Positions 1 through 6,420 of a stretch of DNA of 10,031 nucleotides are shown here, piece by piece; the stretch's first letter is position 1; the number at the start of each line of letters is the position of its first letter. Under the pieces are notes generated by a model. The model did no database searches and had not been told where the DNA came from. It saw only the letters and a list, made by a program, of their open reading frames with translations. The translations under genes and the position numbers were made by a program. Origin of the DNA: Sedimenticola sp. (GTDB lineage: Bacteria; Pseudomonadota; Gammaproteobacteria; Chromatiales; Chromatiaceae); NCBI GenBank assembly GCA_027023915.1, contig JALVUB010000078.1:1-10031 (forward strand). Direction: 5' to 3'.

Positions 1-376
1 GGAACCGCCCGAGCCCCTGCCCCAATCCACCCTCTTCGCCATGCGCAAGTCGGCGGCGGAGATCTATCTCGACCCCAAGCTGGGCCGCTACATCGTCGAT
101 CTGGTGCAGGCCACCCGCAAGCCCGGCCTCTATGACAAGGAGCTGGAGCGCTGGATCCGTTTCGGCGCCTCGCCCCGCGCCACCCTGGCGCTGGCGCGCT
201 GCGCGCGGGTGCGCGCCTGGCTGGACGACGAGGAGTTCGTCACCCCCGGCCACATCCAGACGATCGCTCCCGACATCCTGCGCCACCGGGTGCTGCTCAG
301 CTTCGAGGCCGAGGCCGAGGGCATCACCGCCGACGACGTCATCTCACGCCTCCTCTCCCTGGTGGCCATCCCCTGA
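1..376 (+). CDS. MoxR-family AAA+ ATPase, C-terminal fragment (5' end outside window)
   Basis: The reading frame is open from the left edge (first full codon at position 2) to TGA at 374-376, giving 124 residues of the C-terminus. The visible part matches the helical lid of MoxR ATPases: a stretch like 'YIVDLVQATRKP' followed by 'GASPRATLALARCARVRAWL', the sensor-2 region whose arginine contacts the nucleotide in AAA+ proteins, and then 'VTPGHIQTIAPDILRHRV'. The Walker A and B motifs lie upstream of the window and cannot be checked. MoxR ATPases are cytoplasmic and are thought to act like chaperones on VWA-domain partners. The genes that follow (DUF58, DUF4381, two VWA proteins, a TPR protein) are the standard partners of this group. 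The next gene starts 21 bases after the stop. An internal ATG at 41 is in frame but lies inside the domain, so it is not the start. Confidence 0.93.
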   Translation, partial: EPPEPLPQSTLFAMRKSAAEIYLDPKLGRYIVDLVQATRKPGLYDKELERWIRFGASPRATLALARCARVRAWLDDEEFVTPGHIQTIAPDILRHRVLLSFEAEAEGITADDVISRLLSLVAIP

Positions 377-397
377 GCGCCACATCCGCGATCCGAC

Positions 398-1324
398 ATG
401 AGCCTGCGGCCCGTCCTCGACGACCTGCTGGAACTGCGCCACCAGGCCCACGCCCTTGGCATGGCCTCCCATCACCTGGTCAACTCCTCCTTTGCCGGTC
501 TTTACGCCTCGGTGTTCCGTGGCCAGGGGCTCAATTTCGAAGAGGTGCGCGAGTACCACGAGGGCGACGACATCCGCAACATGGACTGGAAGGTGACCGC
601 CCGCACCGGCGAGCCCCATCTGAAGGTGTTCCGCGAGGAGCGAGAGCGCAGCGTCATGCTCTGCGTGGACAAGGGGCCGCACATGGACTTCGGCACCCGC
701 CGCACCTTCAAGTCGATCCAGGCGGCGCGCGCCGCCGCCCTCCTCGGCTGGGCGGCCAACCACCTCCACGACCGCGTGGGCGGTGTGCTCTTCGGCGACC
801 CCCGCTGCGAAGACCGCTATTTCCGCGCCACCAAGGACAGGCGCGCCCTCTGGCGGCTGCTCAACGCCCTCACCACCACTCCCGAGCAGTGTGAAACCGA
901 ACGGCGCTCCGACACCCTGCCCGACATCCTGCGCAAGGCGAGCCAGGGAATCGGCACCGGCGGCCTGGTGTTCGTCATCGCCGATTTCAACCTCGATCCG
1001 GAAATGCTCAAGCGTCCCCTGTCGCAACTGGTGCAGCACCATTCGGCGGTGCTGGTGCCCATCGACGACCCGGCGGAGCGGGAGCTGCCCGACATGGGCC
1101 GGGTGCTCTTCCACGACCCGGCGGGCAATCTGCTGGAGGTGGACACCAGCGACGCCGAGGCACGCCGCCGCTACCGCGAAACCTGGGAGCAGCGCCGCCG
1201 CCGGCTGGTGCAACTGGCCAACAGCCTGGGGGTGGCGGTGATCCCTGTGTGGACCAACGAGGACGTGCATACCGCGCTGATGCGGGGGCTGGAGCGGCGC
1301 CTGCGCATGAGGGCCTGGCTGTGA
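398..1324 (+). CDS. DUF58 domain-containing protein (308 aa)
   Basis: This is a cytoplasmic DUF58 protein, the usual second gene of MoxR-VWA operons. The family hallmark is clear at residues 41-85: 'RGQGLNFEEVREYHEGDD' followed by 'IRNMDWKVTARTGEPHLKV' and 'FREERERS'. DUF58 proteins have a degenerate VWA-like fold. Here the position where VWA proteins carry DxSxS reads D91-K-G-P-H, so a classical metal-binding MIDAS is not expected. The length is normal for the family. The ATG at 398 fits the domain start, but no strong Shine-Dalgarno sequence is visible before it. Reinitiation after the MoxR stop, 21 bases upstream, is plausible. The stop (1322-1324) overlaps the GTG start of the next gene. 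The exact biochemical role of the family is not known. It is inferred to act with MoxR on the VWA proteins encoded downstream. Confidence 0.93.
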   Translation: MSLRPVLDDLLELRHQAHALGMASHHLVNSSFAGLYASVFRGQGLNFEEVREYHEGDDIRNMDWKVTARTGEPHLKVFREERERSVMLCVDKGPHMDFGTRRTFKSIQAARAAALLGWAANHLHDRVGGVLFGDPRCEDRYFRATKDRRALWRLLNALTTTPEQCETERRSDTLPDILRKASQGIGTGGLVFVIADFNLDPEMLKRPLSQLVQHHSAVLVPIDDPAERELPDMGRVLFHDPAGNLLEVDTSDAEARRRYRETWEQRRRRLVQLANSLGVAVIPVWTNEDVHTALMRGLERRLRMRAWL

Positions 1325-1812
1325 ATCCCGACCTGCTGGCCCGCTTGCGCGACATCCACGAGCTGCCGCCCCCCTCCGGGTGGCCCCCGGCCCTGGGCTG
1401 GTGGCTGGTGGCCCTGGCCGCCGGACTGCTCCTCTGGCTGGCCTGGCTCGGTATCCGCAGCCTGCGCCGCTATCCCCTGGGCACCTGGCACCGGGACGCG
1501 CGCAACCAGCTCCTGGCCCTGCGCCGCCTCACCAGCCAGCTCACGCCCGAGCAGAGCATCCGCGAACTGTCGGAGCTGATGCGCCGCATCGCCGTGGCCC
1601 GCATCGGCCGCGGCCAGGCCGCCGGACTCAGCGGCCGGCGCTGGCTGGAATGGCTGGAAGAGATGGACCCCGAAGACTTTCCCTGGACCCGCGAAGGCCA
1701 GGCGCTGATCCGCGCCCCCTATGCGCCGCCCGGCAAGGTGCCTTTGAGCCGGGAGCAGGTGGAGCGCCTCATCGAGGCGGCCCTGGTGTGGGCCAGGAGG
1801 CACCCGCGATGA
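1321..1812 (+). CDS. DUF4381 family single-pass membrane protein (163 aa)
   Basis: This is a small membrane protein of the kind found between DUF58 and the VWA genes in proteobacterial Bat-type operons. The N-terminus 'LLARLRDIHELPPPSGWPP' and then 'LGWWLVALAAGLLLWLAWLG' (about residues 25-44, one transmembrane helix) match DUF4381. A basic cytosolic helical region follows ('RSLRRYPLGTWHRDARNQLL', 'IRELSELMRRIAVARIGR', 'SGRRWLEWLEEMD'). I chose the GTG at 1321 over the upstream in-frame ATG at 1249. The family N-terminus begins right after this GTG, a GAGGG lies 7 bases before it (1309-1313), and the resulting GTGA overlap with the DUF58 stop suggests translational coupling. Its TGA (1810-1812) overlaps the ATG of the next gene in the same way. 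The function is unknown; it is presumed to be a membrane anchor or adaptor in the MoxR/VWA complex. Confidence 0.88.
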   Translation: MNPDLLARLRDIHELPPPSGWPPALGWWLVALAAGLLLWLAWLGIRSLRRYPLGTWHRDARNQLLALRRLTSQLTPEQSIRELSELMRRIAVARIGRGQAAGLSGRRWLEWLEEMDPEDFPWTREGQALIRAPYAPPGKVPLSREQVERLIEAALVWARRHPR

Positions 1813-2840
1813 TCCGCTTCCAGTGGCCCTGGATGGTGCTGTTGCTGCTGGTGCCCCTGCTCCAGTGGCTGGCCTTCCGCCGCCGCGACCTGGTGGCGGA
1901 CCACCGCCGGCGGCGCACCACCCTCCTCTATCCCGACCTCCAGCGATTGCAGCGCCTGTTTCAGGGCAGCCGCCCCGGCCTCAGCCGCGGCTCCCGGCTC
2001 CAGTTACTGCTCGTCGGCCTCCTCTGGCTGGGATTGACCTTCGCCCTCATGCGGCCCCAGTGGCTCAAGCCCTACACCAACCAGAAGGTGGAAGGGTACG
2101 ACCTGATGCTGGCGGTGGACGCCTCCCACTCCATGGAAGCCCTCGACTTCTCCGTGAACGGCCGCCAGGTGAGCCGGATGCAGGTGGTCAAGGGGGTCAT
2201 GGGCCGCTTCATCGAGGCGCGCCAGGGCGACCGCGTGGGCCTCATCATCTTCGGCAACCAGGCCTTCGTGCTCTCGCCCCTCACCCTCGACCGCCGCGCC
2301 GTGCGCCAACTGCTGGACAACCTGGTGCCGCGCATCGCCGGCGACGGCACCGCCATCGGCGACGCCATCGGCCTGGGGGTGAAAAAGCTGCGCCAGCGCC
2401 CGCCCGGCTCGCGGGTGCTGATCCTGGTGACCGACGGGGAAAACACCGCCGGCAGTCTGCCGCCCCTGGACGCGGCGCGCCTGGCCGCTCACGAAGGGGT
2501 GCGCATCTACACCATCGGCCTGGGCAGCCACCAGAAAGAGGTGCCCATCTTCGAGGAGGGACGGCTGACCTACCGTTCCGACCTGGGCTTCGACGAGACC
2601 ATTCTGAAGAAGATCGCCGCCGTCACCGGCGGCGCCTATTTCCGCGCCAGCGACGCCGACGCCCTGCAAAAGATCTCCGCCCGCATCAACGAGCTGGAGA
2701 AGACCAAGGCCGAGTCCCGCACCGTCTATGTGCCCCAGCCCCTCTACCGCTGGCCCCTGGCCCTGGCGCTGCTCTCCCTGCTGTTGCTGGGGCTCTTCCC
2801 CGGCGGCCGCTGGCGCAGGCCGGGAGGTGGCCATGACTGA
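1809..2840 (+). CDS. batA: BatA-like VWA domain membrane protein (343 aa)
   Basis: This is a membrane-anchored von Willebrand factor type A protein, a predicted MoxR partner. It has N-terminal transmembrane segments at about 6-22 and 64-80 around a basic loop, a VWA domain at about 98-295, and a C-terminal transmembrane helix at about 315-331. The metal-ion-dependent adhesion site is complete: D104-A-S106-H-S108, T181 in 'GDGTAIGDAI', and D209 in 'VTDGENT'. Metal-dependent ligand binding is therefore expected. The start at 1809 is supported by AGGAGG at 1795-1800 with an 8-base spacer and by the ATGA overlap with the preceding stop. An upstream in-frame extension to 1380 is only a shadow of DUF4381. 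'Bat' comes from Bacteroides aerotolerance; oxidative or envelope-stress roles are known for some relatives only, so the exact job here is inferred. The symbol is given by family resemblance. Confidence 0.93.
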   Translation: MIRFQWPWMVLLLLVPLLQWLAFRRRDLVADHRRRRTTLLYPDLQRLQRLFQGSRPGLSRGSRLQLLLVGLLWLGLTFALMRPQWLKPYTNQKVEGYDLMLAVDASHSMEALDFSVNGRQVSRMQVVKGVMGRFIEARQGDRVGLIIFGNQAFVLSPLTLDRRAVRQLLDNLVPRIAGDGTAIGDAIGLGVKKLRQRPPGSRVLILVTDGENTAGSLPPLDAARLAAHEGVRIYTIGLGSHQKEVPIFEEGRLTYRSDLGFDETILKKIAAVTGGAYFRASDADALQKISARINELEKTKAESRTVYVPQPLYRWPLALALLSLLLLGLFPGGRWRRPGGGHD

Positions 2841-3849
2841 GAGCGGCTTCCACTTCGCCCAGCCATGGTGGCTCTGGCTGCTGCTGTTTGCACCCCTGGT
2901 GCCGCTTTGGCTGCGCTTCAGCCGGCCCCGCCGCCAGCGCGGGCGCGAGTACCTCTACGCCGACGCCGAGCTGATGCCCCACCTCACCGGCGAGAGCCGG
3001 GGCGCCCACCGCCGCGACTGGCGGGTGGTGGGCGGCTGGCTGGCGGCCTGGAGCCTGGCGGTGGTGGCCATGGCCGGGCCACGCTGGGACTATCACCGCA
3101 TCCCCGCCTTCCAGCCGGCGGCCGAGCTGGTGGTGCTCCTCGACCTTTCGGCCTCCATGAAGATCAAGGACGTGCGCCCCTCCCGGCTGGAGCGGGCCAG
3201 GCAGGAGATCCAGGATCTGCTGCGGGAAGCCTCCGGCATCCGTGTTGGCCTGGTGGCCTTCGCCACCGTCGCCCATGTGGTCTCGCCCCTCACCGAGGAC
3301 GTGCGCACGCTGCAACACCTGGTGCCCAGCCTCTCCAGCGACCTGGTGCGCCTGCCCGGCAGCCGCCTGGGCAACGCCCTGGAAAAAGCGGCCCTGCTCT
3401 TTTCCCCGCAAGAGGGAAAGCGGCGCATCACCCGCCACATCCTTCTGGTGAGCGACGGCGATTTCCAGGAGCCCGGCCTGGAGGGGAAGATCCGCAAGCT
3501 GGCTGAAGGCGGCGTCCATCTGCACATACTCGGCGTGGGAACCGAAGGGGGCGGTCCGGTGCCTTACATGACGGACATCAACGGGCAGGCCATCTTCTCC
3601 CGCATGAACCCCGGGGAACTGCAACGGCTGGCGAAACTGGGCAAGGGGCGCTTCCTGCGCGCCGAATACCAGGACAGCGACACCCGCGCCCTCATCCAGG
3701 AGATCCTCAAAGAGGCCGACCAGGTGCGCATCGAAGGCCAACCCACCAAGATCTGGAACGAACGCTTCTACCTGCCGCTGCTGCTGGTGGCAGCCCTGGT
3801 GGCCTGGCTCTTCGGCCCGGCTTTCCGCTATGCAAGGGGGGCCGAATGA
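2833..3849 (+). CDS. batB: BatB-like VWA domain membrane protein (338 aa)
   Basis: This second VWA membrane protein follows the first and resembles it in layout: TM at about 12-26, TM at about 66-82, VWA at about 98-295, and a C-terminal TM at about 313-328. MIDAS residues are visible as D104-L-S106-A-S108 and D208 in 'LVSDGDF'. At the place where BatA has threonine ('GDGT'), this protein reads 'LPGSRLGNAL', so S177 probably substitutes. The ATG at 2833 is preceded by GGGAGG at 2822-2827 with a 5-base spacer and overlaps the end of batA by 8 bases. The TPR region often fused to BatB-type proteins is not present here; it is encoded by the next, separate gene. BatA and BatB are thought to form a heteromeric periplasmic/membrane complex, which is an inference from relatives. 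Confidence 0.92.
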   Translation: MTESGFHFAQPWWLWLLLFAPLVPLWLRFSRPRRQRGREYLYADAELMPHLTGESRGAHRRDWRVVGGWLAAWSLAVVAMAGPRWDYHRIPAFQPAAELVVLLDLSASMKIKDVRPSRLERARQEIQDLLREASGIRVGLVAFATVAHVVSPLTEDVRTLQHLVPSLSSDLVRLPGSRLGNALEKAALLFSPQEGKRRITRHILLVSDGDFQEPGLEGKIRKLAEGGVHLHILGVGTEGGGPVPYMTDINGQAIFSRMNPGELQRLAKLGKGRFLRAEYQDSDTRALIQEILKEADQVRIEGQPTKIWNERFYLPLLLVAALVAWLFGPAFRYARGAE

Positions 3850-5438
3850 TGGCCAGGATTCTGCTCCTGATGCTGATGGCCCTTGCCCTGCCGGCGCGAG
3901 CCGATCTCTTCCTCAATCGCGCCCAGGAAGCCCAGAAGCTCTACGAGCAGGGCCGATACGAGGAAGCCGCCCGCCAGTTCCCCGATCCCTTCCGCCAGGG
4001 TGTCGCCTGGTACCGGGCCGGGCGCTACGACAAGGCGGCCGAAGCCTTCTCCCAGGTTCGCGACACCGCCCATCTCGCCGATGCCCGCTACAACCTGGGC
4101 AACTGCCGCTTCCATCTCGGGGACCTCCAGGGCGCGGCCCAGAGCTACCGCGCCGCGTTGAAGCTCGACCCCAAGAACGCCGACGCCCAGTACAACCTGG
4201 CGCTGGTGAACGCCCTGCTGGCGCGCGCGGAGGCCAGACGCAAGGAAGAGGAGAAAGAACGGGCCGAACAGAAAAAAGAGGAAAAGGAGACGAAACAAAA
4301 AGAGGAACAGAAAAAAGGCGGGGAGGAGAAGCAACCTCAGGAGCAGCAAAAGAAGCAGCCCCAGCCCGGGCAAGAGCAGAAATCCGGCCAACAGCAATCC
4401 GAGGAGAAGAAAGCGTCCGGGAAGCAGGAATCCCGGCAACAGCAGGAACAGCAACAATCGGGCCGGCAACAGCAGCAAGAACAGCAGTCGGGCCAGCAGC
4501 AACAAGAGGAGCAACAGCAGGGGGGAGAACAACAGCGGGAGCAGCAACAGCAAGGCGGTCAGCAGTCGCGGCAGCAATCCGGTGGCGAGGCCTCGCAACA
4601 GGAACAATCCCAAGGCCAGCAATCGTCCTCCACCCAATCCGGAGGCGAACAACAGAGCGAGGAGCAACGCCAGGGCCAGGAGAGCGCCCAGGAAGCGTCC
4701 CAGGGCGGCGAACAACAACAGGAGAAGAACCCGCAAGGCGGAGAGCAGCCGGAGCAGCAATCCGAGAGCGAGGAGTCCGGCGACAAGAGGCGCAAGCCCG
4801 AATCATCTGGAAGCCAGGCGGGAGAGCAAAAGAAAGAAGAGGGTGGCGGAGAAGAGCAGGAGCAGGCAGGAAAAAGCGGCACCGCTTCCCAGGCGCCCAG
4901 GGAACGACAGCCGCACGAAGGTGCCGAGGGTGAGAAGAAAAAAGGCGCGGGAGAAGGGGAGCAGCCCCCCGAGGAGAAACAGCGCCAGGGCGGCGAACCC
5001 GAGTCGGAACGGGAAGGTGGCCGGAAAGGCCGGCAACAGGAAACCACCCAACCCCCCGAAGAGCCGGGCGAGAGCGAAAAAGCGGGCCGCAAACCCCGTC
5101 CCAAGGGAGAACGCCCTCCCCTGCATCGTCCTCCCGGCCCTGGTGGCGAAACCGAAACCTTCAACGCCGAGGAAGCAAGCCGCGAACAGGGGGCGGTGGA
5201 ACATTTCGACCAACTCGGTGCCCAGAGCAGCGAGAACAGCCAGCAGAAAGGCCAGGAAGAGAGCCTTTCCGACCAACAGGGACGAGAAGCAGGCCAAGGA
5301 GCCTTGCAACTCATGGAACAGTGGCTCGACCAGGCGGGCGGAAACCCTGCTTATCTGCTGCGCAACCAGTTTCTGCTCGACGAACAGCAAGCCGTGCGCC
5401 AGGGCGCTGCGCCGTTGCGTGAATCGCGGCCCTGGTAG
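3846..5438 (+). CDS. batC: BatC-like exported TPR protein with very long Gln/Glu/Lys-rich tail (530 aa)
   Basis: Residues 1-19 form a signal peptide (hydrophobic 'ILLLMLMALALPARA', likely cleaved after ARA), so the protein is probably periplasmic. TPR units cover about residues 25-125, including 'ARYNLGNCRFHLGDLQGAAQ', 'SYRAALKLDPKNADAQYNLA' and 'LVNALLARAEARRK'. Residues of about 130-470 are extreme low complexity: first Lys/Glu, then runs of QQQ, GEQQ, QSGG and EEQ, and later mixed Glu/Lys/Gly/Pro. The C-terminus is ordered again, with 'MEQWLDQAGGNPAYLLRNQF' near 490-509, a short motif also seen at the end of other TPR proteins in such operons, and it ends in RPW. The gene therefore looks complete. 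The start is ATG at 3846 or the adjacent ATG at 3849; AAGGGGGG at 3834-3841 serves either, and ATGA overlaps the batB stop. The TPR probably scaffolds the BatA/BatB complex. The tail is longer than I would expect for the family. Confidence 0.87.
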   Translation: MMARILLLMLMALALPARADLFLNRAQEAQKLYEQGRYEEAARQFPDPFRQGVAWYRAGRYDKAAEAFSQVRDTAHLADARYNLGNCRFHLGDLQGAAQSYRAALKLDPKNADAQYNLALVNALLARAEARRKEEEKERAEQKKEEKETKQKEEQKKGGEEKQPQEQQKKQPQPGQEQKSGQQQSEEKKASGKQESRQQQEQQQSGRQQQQEQQSGQQQQEEQQQGGEQQREQQQQGGQQSRQQSGGEASQQEQSQGQQSSSTQSGGEQQSEEQRQGQESAQEASQGGEQQQEKNPQGGEQPEQQSESEESGDKRRKPESSGSQAGEQKKEEGGGEEQEQAGKSGTASQAPRERQPHEGAEGEKKKGAGEGEQPPEEKQRQGGEPESEREGGRKGRQQETTQPPEEPGESEKAGRKPRPKGERPPLHRPPGPGGETETFNAEEASREQGAVEHFDQLGAQSSENSQQKGQEESLSDQQGREAGQGALQLMEQWLDQAGGNPAYLLRNQFLLDEQQAVRQGAAPLRESRPW

Positions 5439-5443
5439 CTACC
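5434..5443. repeat. Perfect 10-bp palindrome across the batC stop codon
   Basis: GGTAGCTACC is fully self-complementary and contains the batC TAG. It sits exactly where the operon ends and the unrelated DUF3800 remnant region begins. It could be chance, a protein-binding site or part of a junction. No function is claimed. Confidence 0.4.
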
Positions 5444-5509
5444 TCCGTAAGAGGCGCGTCCCCGCATCCTGTCCCGTTGTCCATTGTCTGAAATGGAAAT
5501 CCGGGAGCT

Positions 5510-5986
5510 GATGAACGCTTGCGGGTGCGCCGCCGGGTGTTCGAGCTGATCGCCGCCCATCTGGACGGTTTGCGGATCGACAGCCTGACCGTGGAAAAGC
5601 CCAAGACCGGCCCAGCGCTGCGGGAGGACAGGCGCTTCTATCCAGAGATGCCGGGCTATCTGCTGAAGTATGTGTTGCCCAAGGAGCTGAACGGCGATAC
5701 CGAGGAGGTGATCGTCATCACGGATGCCATTCCGGTGCAAAAGAAACGCCGCGCCATCGAAAAGGCAATCCGCCGGACTCTGGCTGAGATGTTGCCGGCG
5801 GGAATGCGCTACCGCGTGCTGCACCACCAGTCCCGCTCCCACTACGGCCTGCAAGTGGCGGATTACTGCTGCTGGGCGGTTTTCCGCAAATGGCAGAGAG
5901 GGGAGACGGAGCACTACGACCGGATCAGGCCGGTACTGCGGAGCGAGTTCGATATTTTCCTTTCAGGAACAAGGTATTACTACTGA
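5510..5986 (+). pseudogene. DUF3800 family protein, N-terminally truncated remnant
   Basis: The frame is open from 5492 (after TGA at 5489-5491) to TGA at 5984-5986. Convincing family similarity begins near 5510 ('DERLRVRRRVFELIAAHLDG'). It continues through 'VEKPKTGPALREDRRFYPEM', 'PGYLLKYVL', 'VIVITDAIPVQKKRRAIEKA' and the signature 'GLQVADYCCWAVFRKWQRGE', and ends normally in 'FDIFLSGTRYYY'. Complete DUF3800 proteins begin with a strand carrying a DESG-type acidic motif and run well over 200 residues. Only about 155-159 remain here, with no DESG and no room for it after batC. The only nearby starts are weak (TTG 5519, GTG 5525), without a good ribosome binding site. I infer that the 5' part was deleted. 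DUF3800 has no established function; acidic residues suggest nuclease-like chemistry, which is a guess. The family is typical of accessory, horizontally moving DNA. A structured element lies 29 bases past the stop. Confidence 0.75.
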
Positions 5987-6015
5987 CATGGGTTTTGCCA
6001 CGCCACAAAAAACGA

Positions 6016-6070
6016 CCCCCCGACTACTCCGTTACCGGAGAGAGCCCCTTGGGCTCTTGTCATCGGGGGG
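6016..6070 (+). ncRNA. Candidate structured RNA or DNA element: three-way junction downstream of DUF3800
   Basis: Three perfect helices nest here. The closing stem pairs CCCCCCGA (6016-6023) with TCGGGGGG (6063-6070), 8 bp. The first hairpin is CTCCG (6027-6031), loop TTAC, CGGAG (6036-6040). The second is AGAGCCC (6041-6047), loop CTT, GGGCTCT (6051-6057). There are no unpaired bases between the two hairpins, three (CTA) before and five (TGTCA) after, which makes a compact junction. There is no T-tract after it, so it is not a standard terminator. From memory, several candidate RNA motifs (the DUF3800 motifs) have been reported near DUF3800 genes in comparative screens, and the location fits that class; I could not test for a match. 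A mobile DNA hairpin (REP-like or a recombination site) is the main alternative. The strand is assigned from the upstream gene. Confidence 0.5.
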
Positions 6071-6081
6071 GGACCTTTGGC

Positions 6082-6120
6082 CACCAGTGTAGTGAAAAGC
6101 GCTCTCCCAATCCACTGGTG
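6082..6120. repeat. Inverted repeat, 8 bp arms, 23-base loop
   Basis: CACCAGTG (6082-6089) pairs perfectly with CACTGGTG (6113-6120). It begins 11 bases after the three-way junction and may belong to the same structured element. No T-run follows, so terminator activity is not supported. The function is unknown. Confidence 0.45.
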
Positions 6121-6139
6121 AAGGAGTTCTCGGCTTGCC

Positions 6140-6168
6140 TTGCGTTTCCCCCAATCACCGGATAATAG
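6140..6168 (+). promoter_or_regulatory. Weak sigma70-type promoter candidate upstream of small ORF
   Basis: TTGCGT (6140-6145) and TAATAG (6163-6168) are separated by 17 bases and lie about 36 bases before the GTG of the 28-codon ORF. The match is modest and single promoters predicted by eye are unreliable. An alternative -10 is GATAAT at 6161. Confidence 0.25.
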
Positions 6169-6204
6169 AACCCACGGAAACACAACGACAAAGGAGAAAG
6201 AACC

Positions 6205-6291
6205 GTGAACAAATCCAAAGCAGCGGTCTTTGCGCTGGCCGCGGCTTTCATGGCGCTGCTGGCCGAGTACTGGCAGTCAGGAAATCTCTGA
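6205..6291 (+). CDS. Small ORF, signal-peptide-like or single-TM peptide (28 aa), possibly a truncated exported protein
   Basis: GTG at 6205 is preceded by AAAGGAG (6190-6196) at a good distance of 8 bases and runs to TGA at 6289-6291. The peptide begins M-N-K-S-K and continues with the hydrophobic stretch 'AAVFALAAAFMALLA' (residues 6-20), then 'EYWQSGNL'. A basic start plus an Ala/Leu core is what an exported precursor looks like, so this may be the surviving 5' end of a secreted-protein gene cut by a deletion. It could also be a genuine membrane microprotein. I do not recognise a family. The strong ribosome binding site and weak upstream promoter are the only positive evidence for expression. 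Confidence 0.4.
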   Translation: MNKSKAAVFALAAAFMALLAEYWQSGNL

Positions 6292-6381
6292 CAGGGACAC
6301 CACCCGGTTTTTCAAGTGAATGACTGACGACGAACGATCGATTGCAGTCTTACATTCGACCTGTTCACGAACCTGGGGACA

Positions 6382-6398
6382 CCTCGAAAAATTCGAGG
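6382..6398. repeat. Perfect hairpin, 7 bp stem, 3-base loop
   Basis: CCTCGAA (6382-6388), loop AAA, TTCGAGG (6392-6398). It stands in gene-poor sequence without a following T-tract on either strand. It could be a fragment of a repeat family or of an insertion element end. Confidence 0.45.
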
Positions 6399-6406
6399 CG
6401 CCCTAG

Positions 6407-6420
6407 AAATTGACCAATTT
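6407..6420. repeat. AT-rich inverted repeat, 6 bp arms, 2-base spacer
   Basis: AAATTG (6407-6412), AC, CAATTT (6415-6420). The form is operator-like, but no start codon of a supported gene lies close by. It is 8 bases from the preceding hairpin, so both may be parts of one element. Confidence 0.35.

Noticed and set aside
344..1270. 308-codon minus-strand frame opposite DUF58
   Set aside because: It is a typical high-GC shadow frame. The His/Gly/Val-rich product has no domain, and the DUF58 protein explains the region.
1380..1808. Upstream extension of the BatA frame
   Set aside because: The translated extension is Pro/Ala/Arg-rich noise overlapping DUF4381. AGGAGG at 1795-1800 and the N-terminal TM fix the start at 1809.
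3828..4760. 310-codon minus-strand frame opposite batC, almost entirely Leu/Ala/Phe
   Set aside because: It is the antisense of the CAG/GAG-rich BatC tract, which reads as Leu codons on the other strand. It has no family resemblance or ribosome binding site, and batC is clearly the real gene.
5439..5509. Possible REP-like sequence (GTAAGAGGCGCGTCCCCGC)
   Set aside because: The pairing is weak and only one copy is in the window, so it cannot be called a repeat from this sequence alone.
6016..6070. tRNA or terminator reading of the structure
   Set aside because: It lacks the cloverleaf arm number, anticodon stem and CCA-proximal pattern of a tRNA, and no T-run follows the closing stem.
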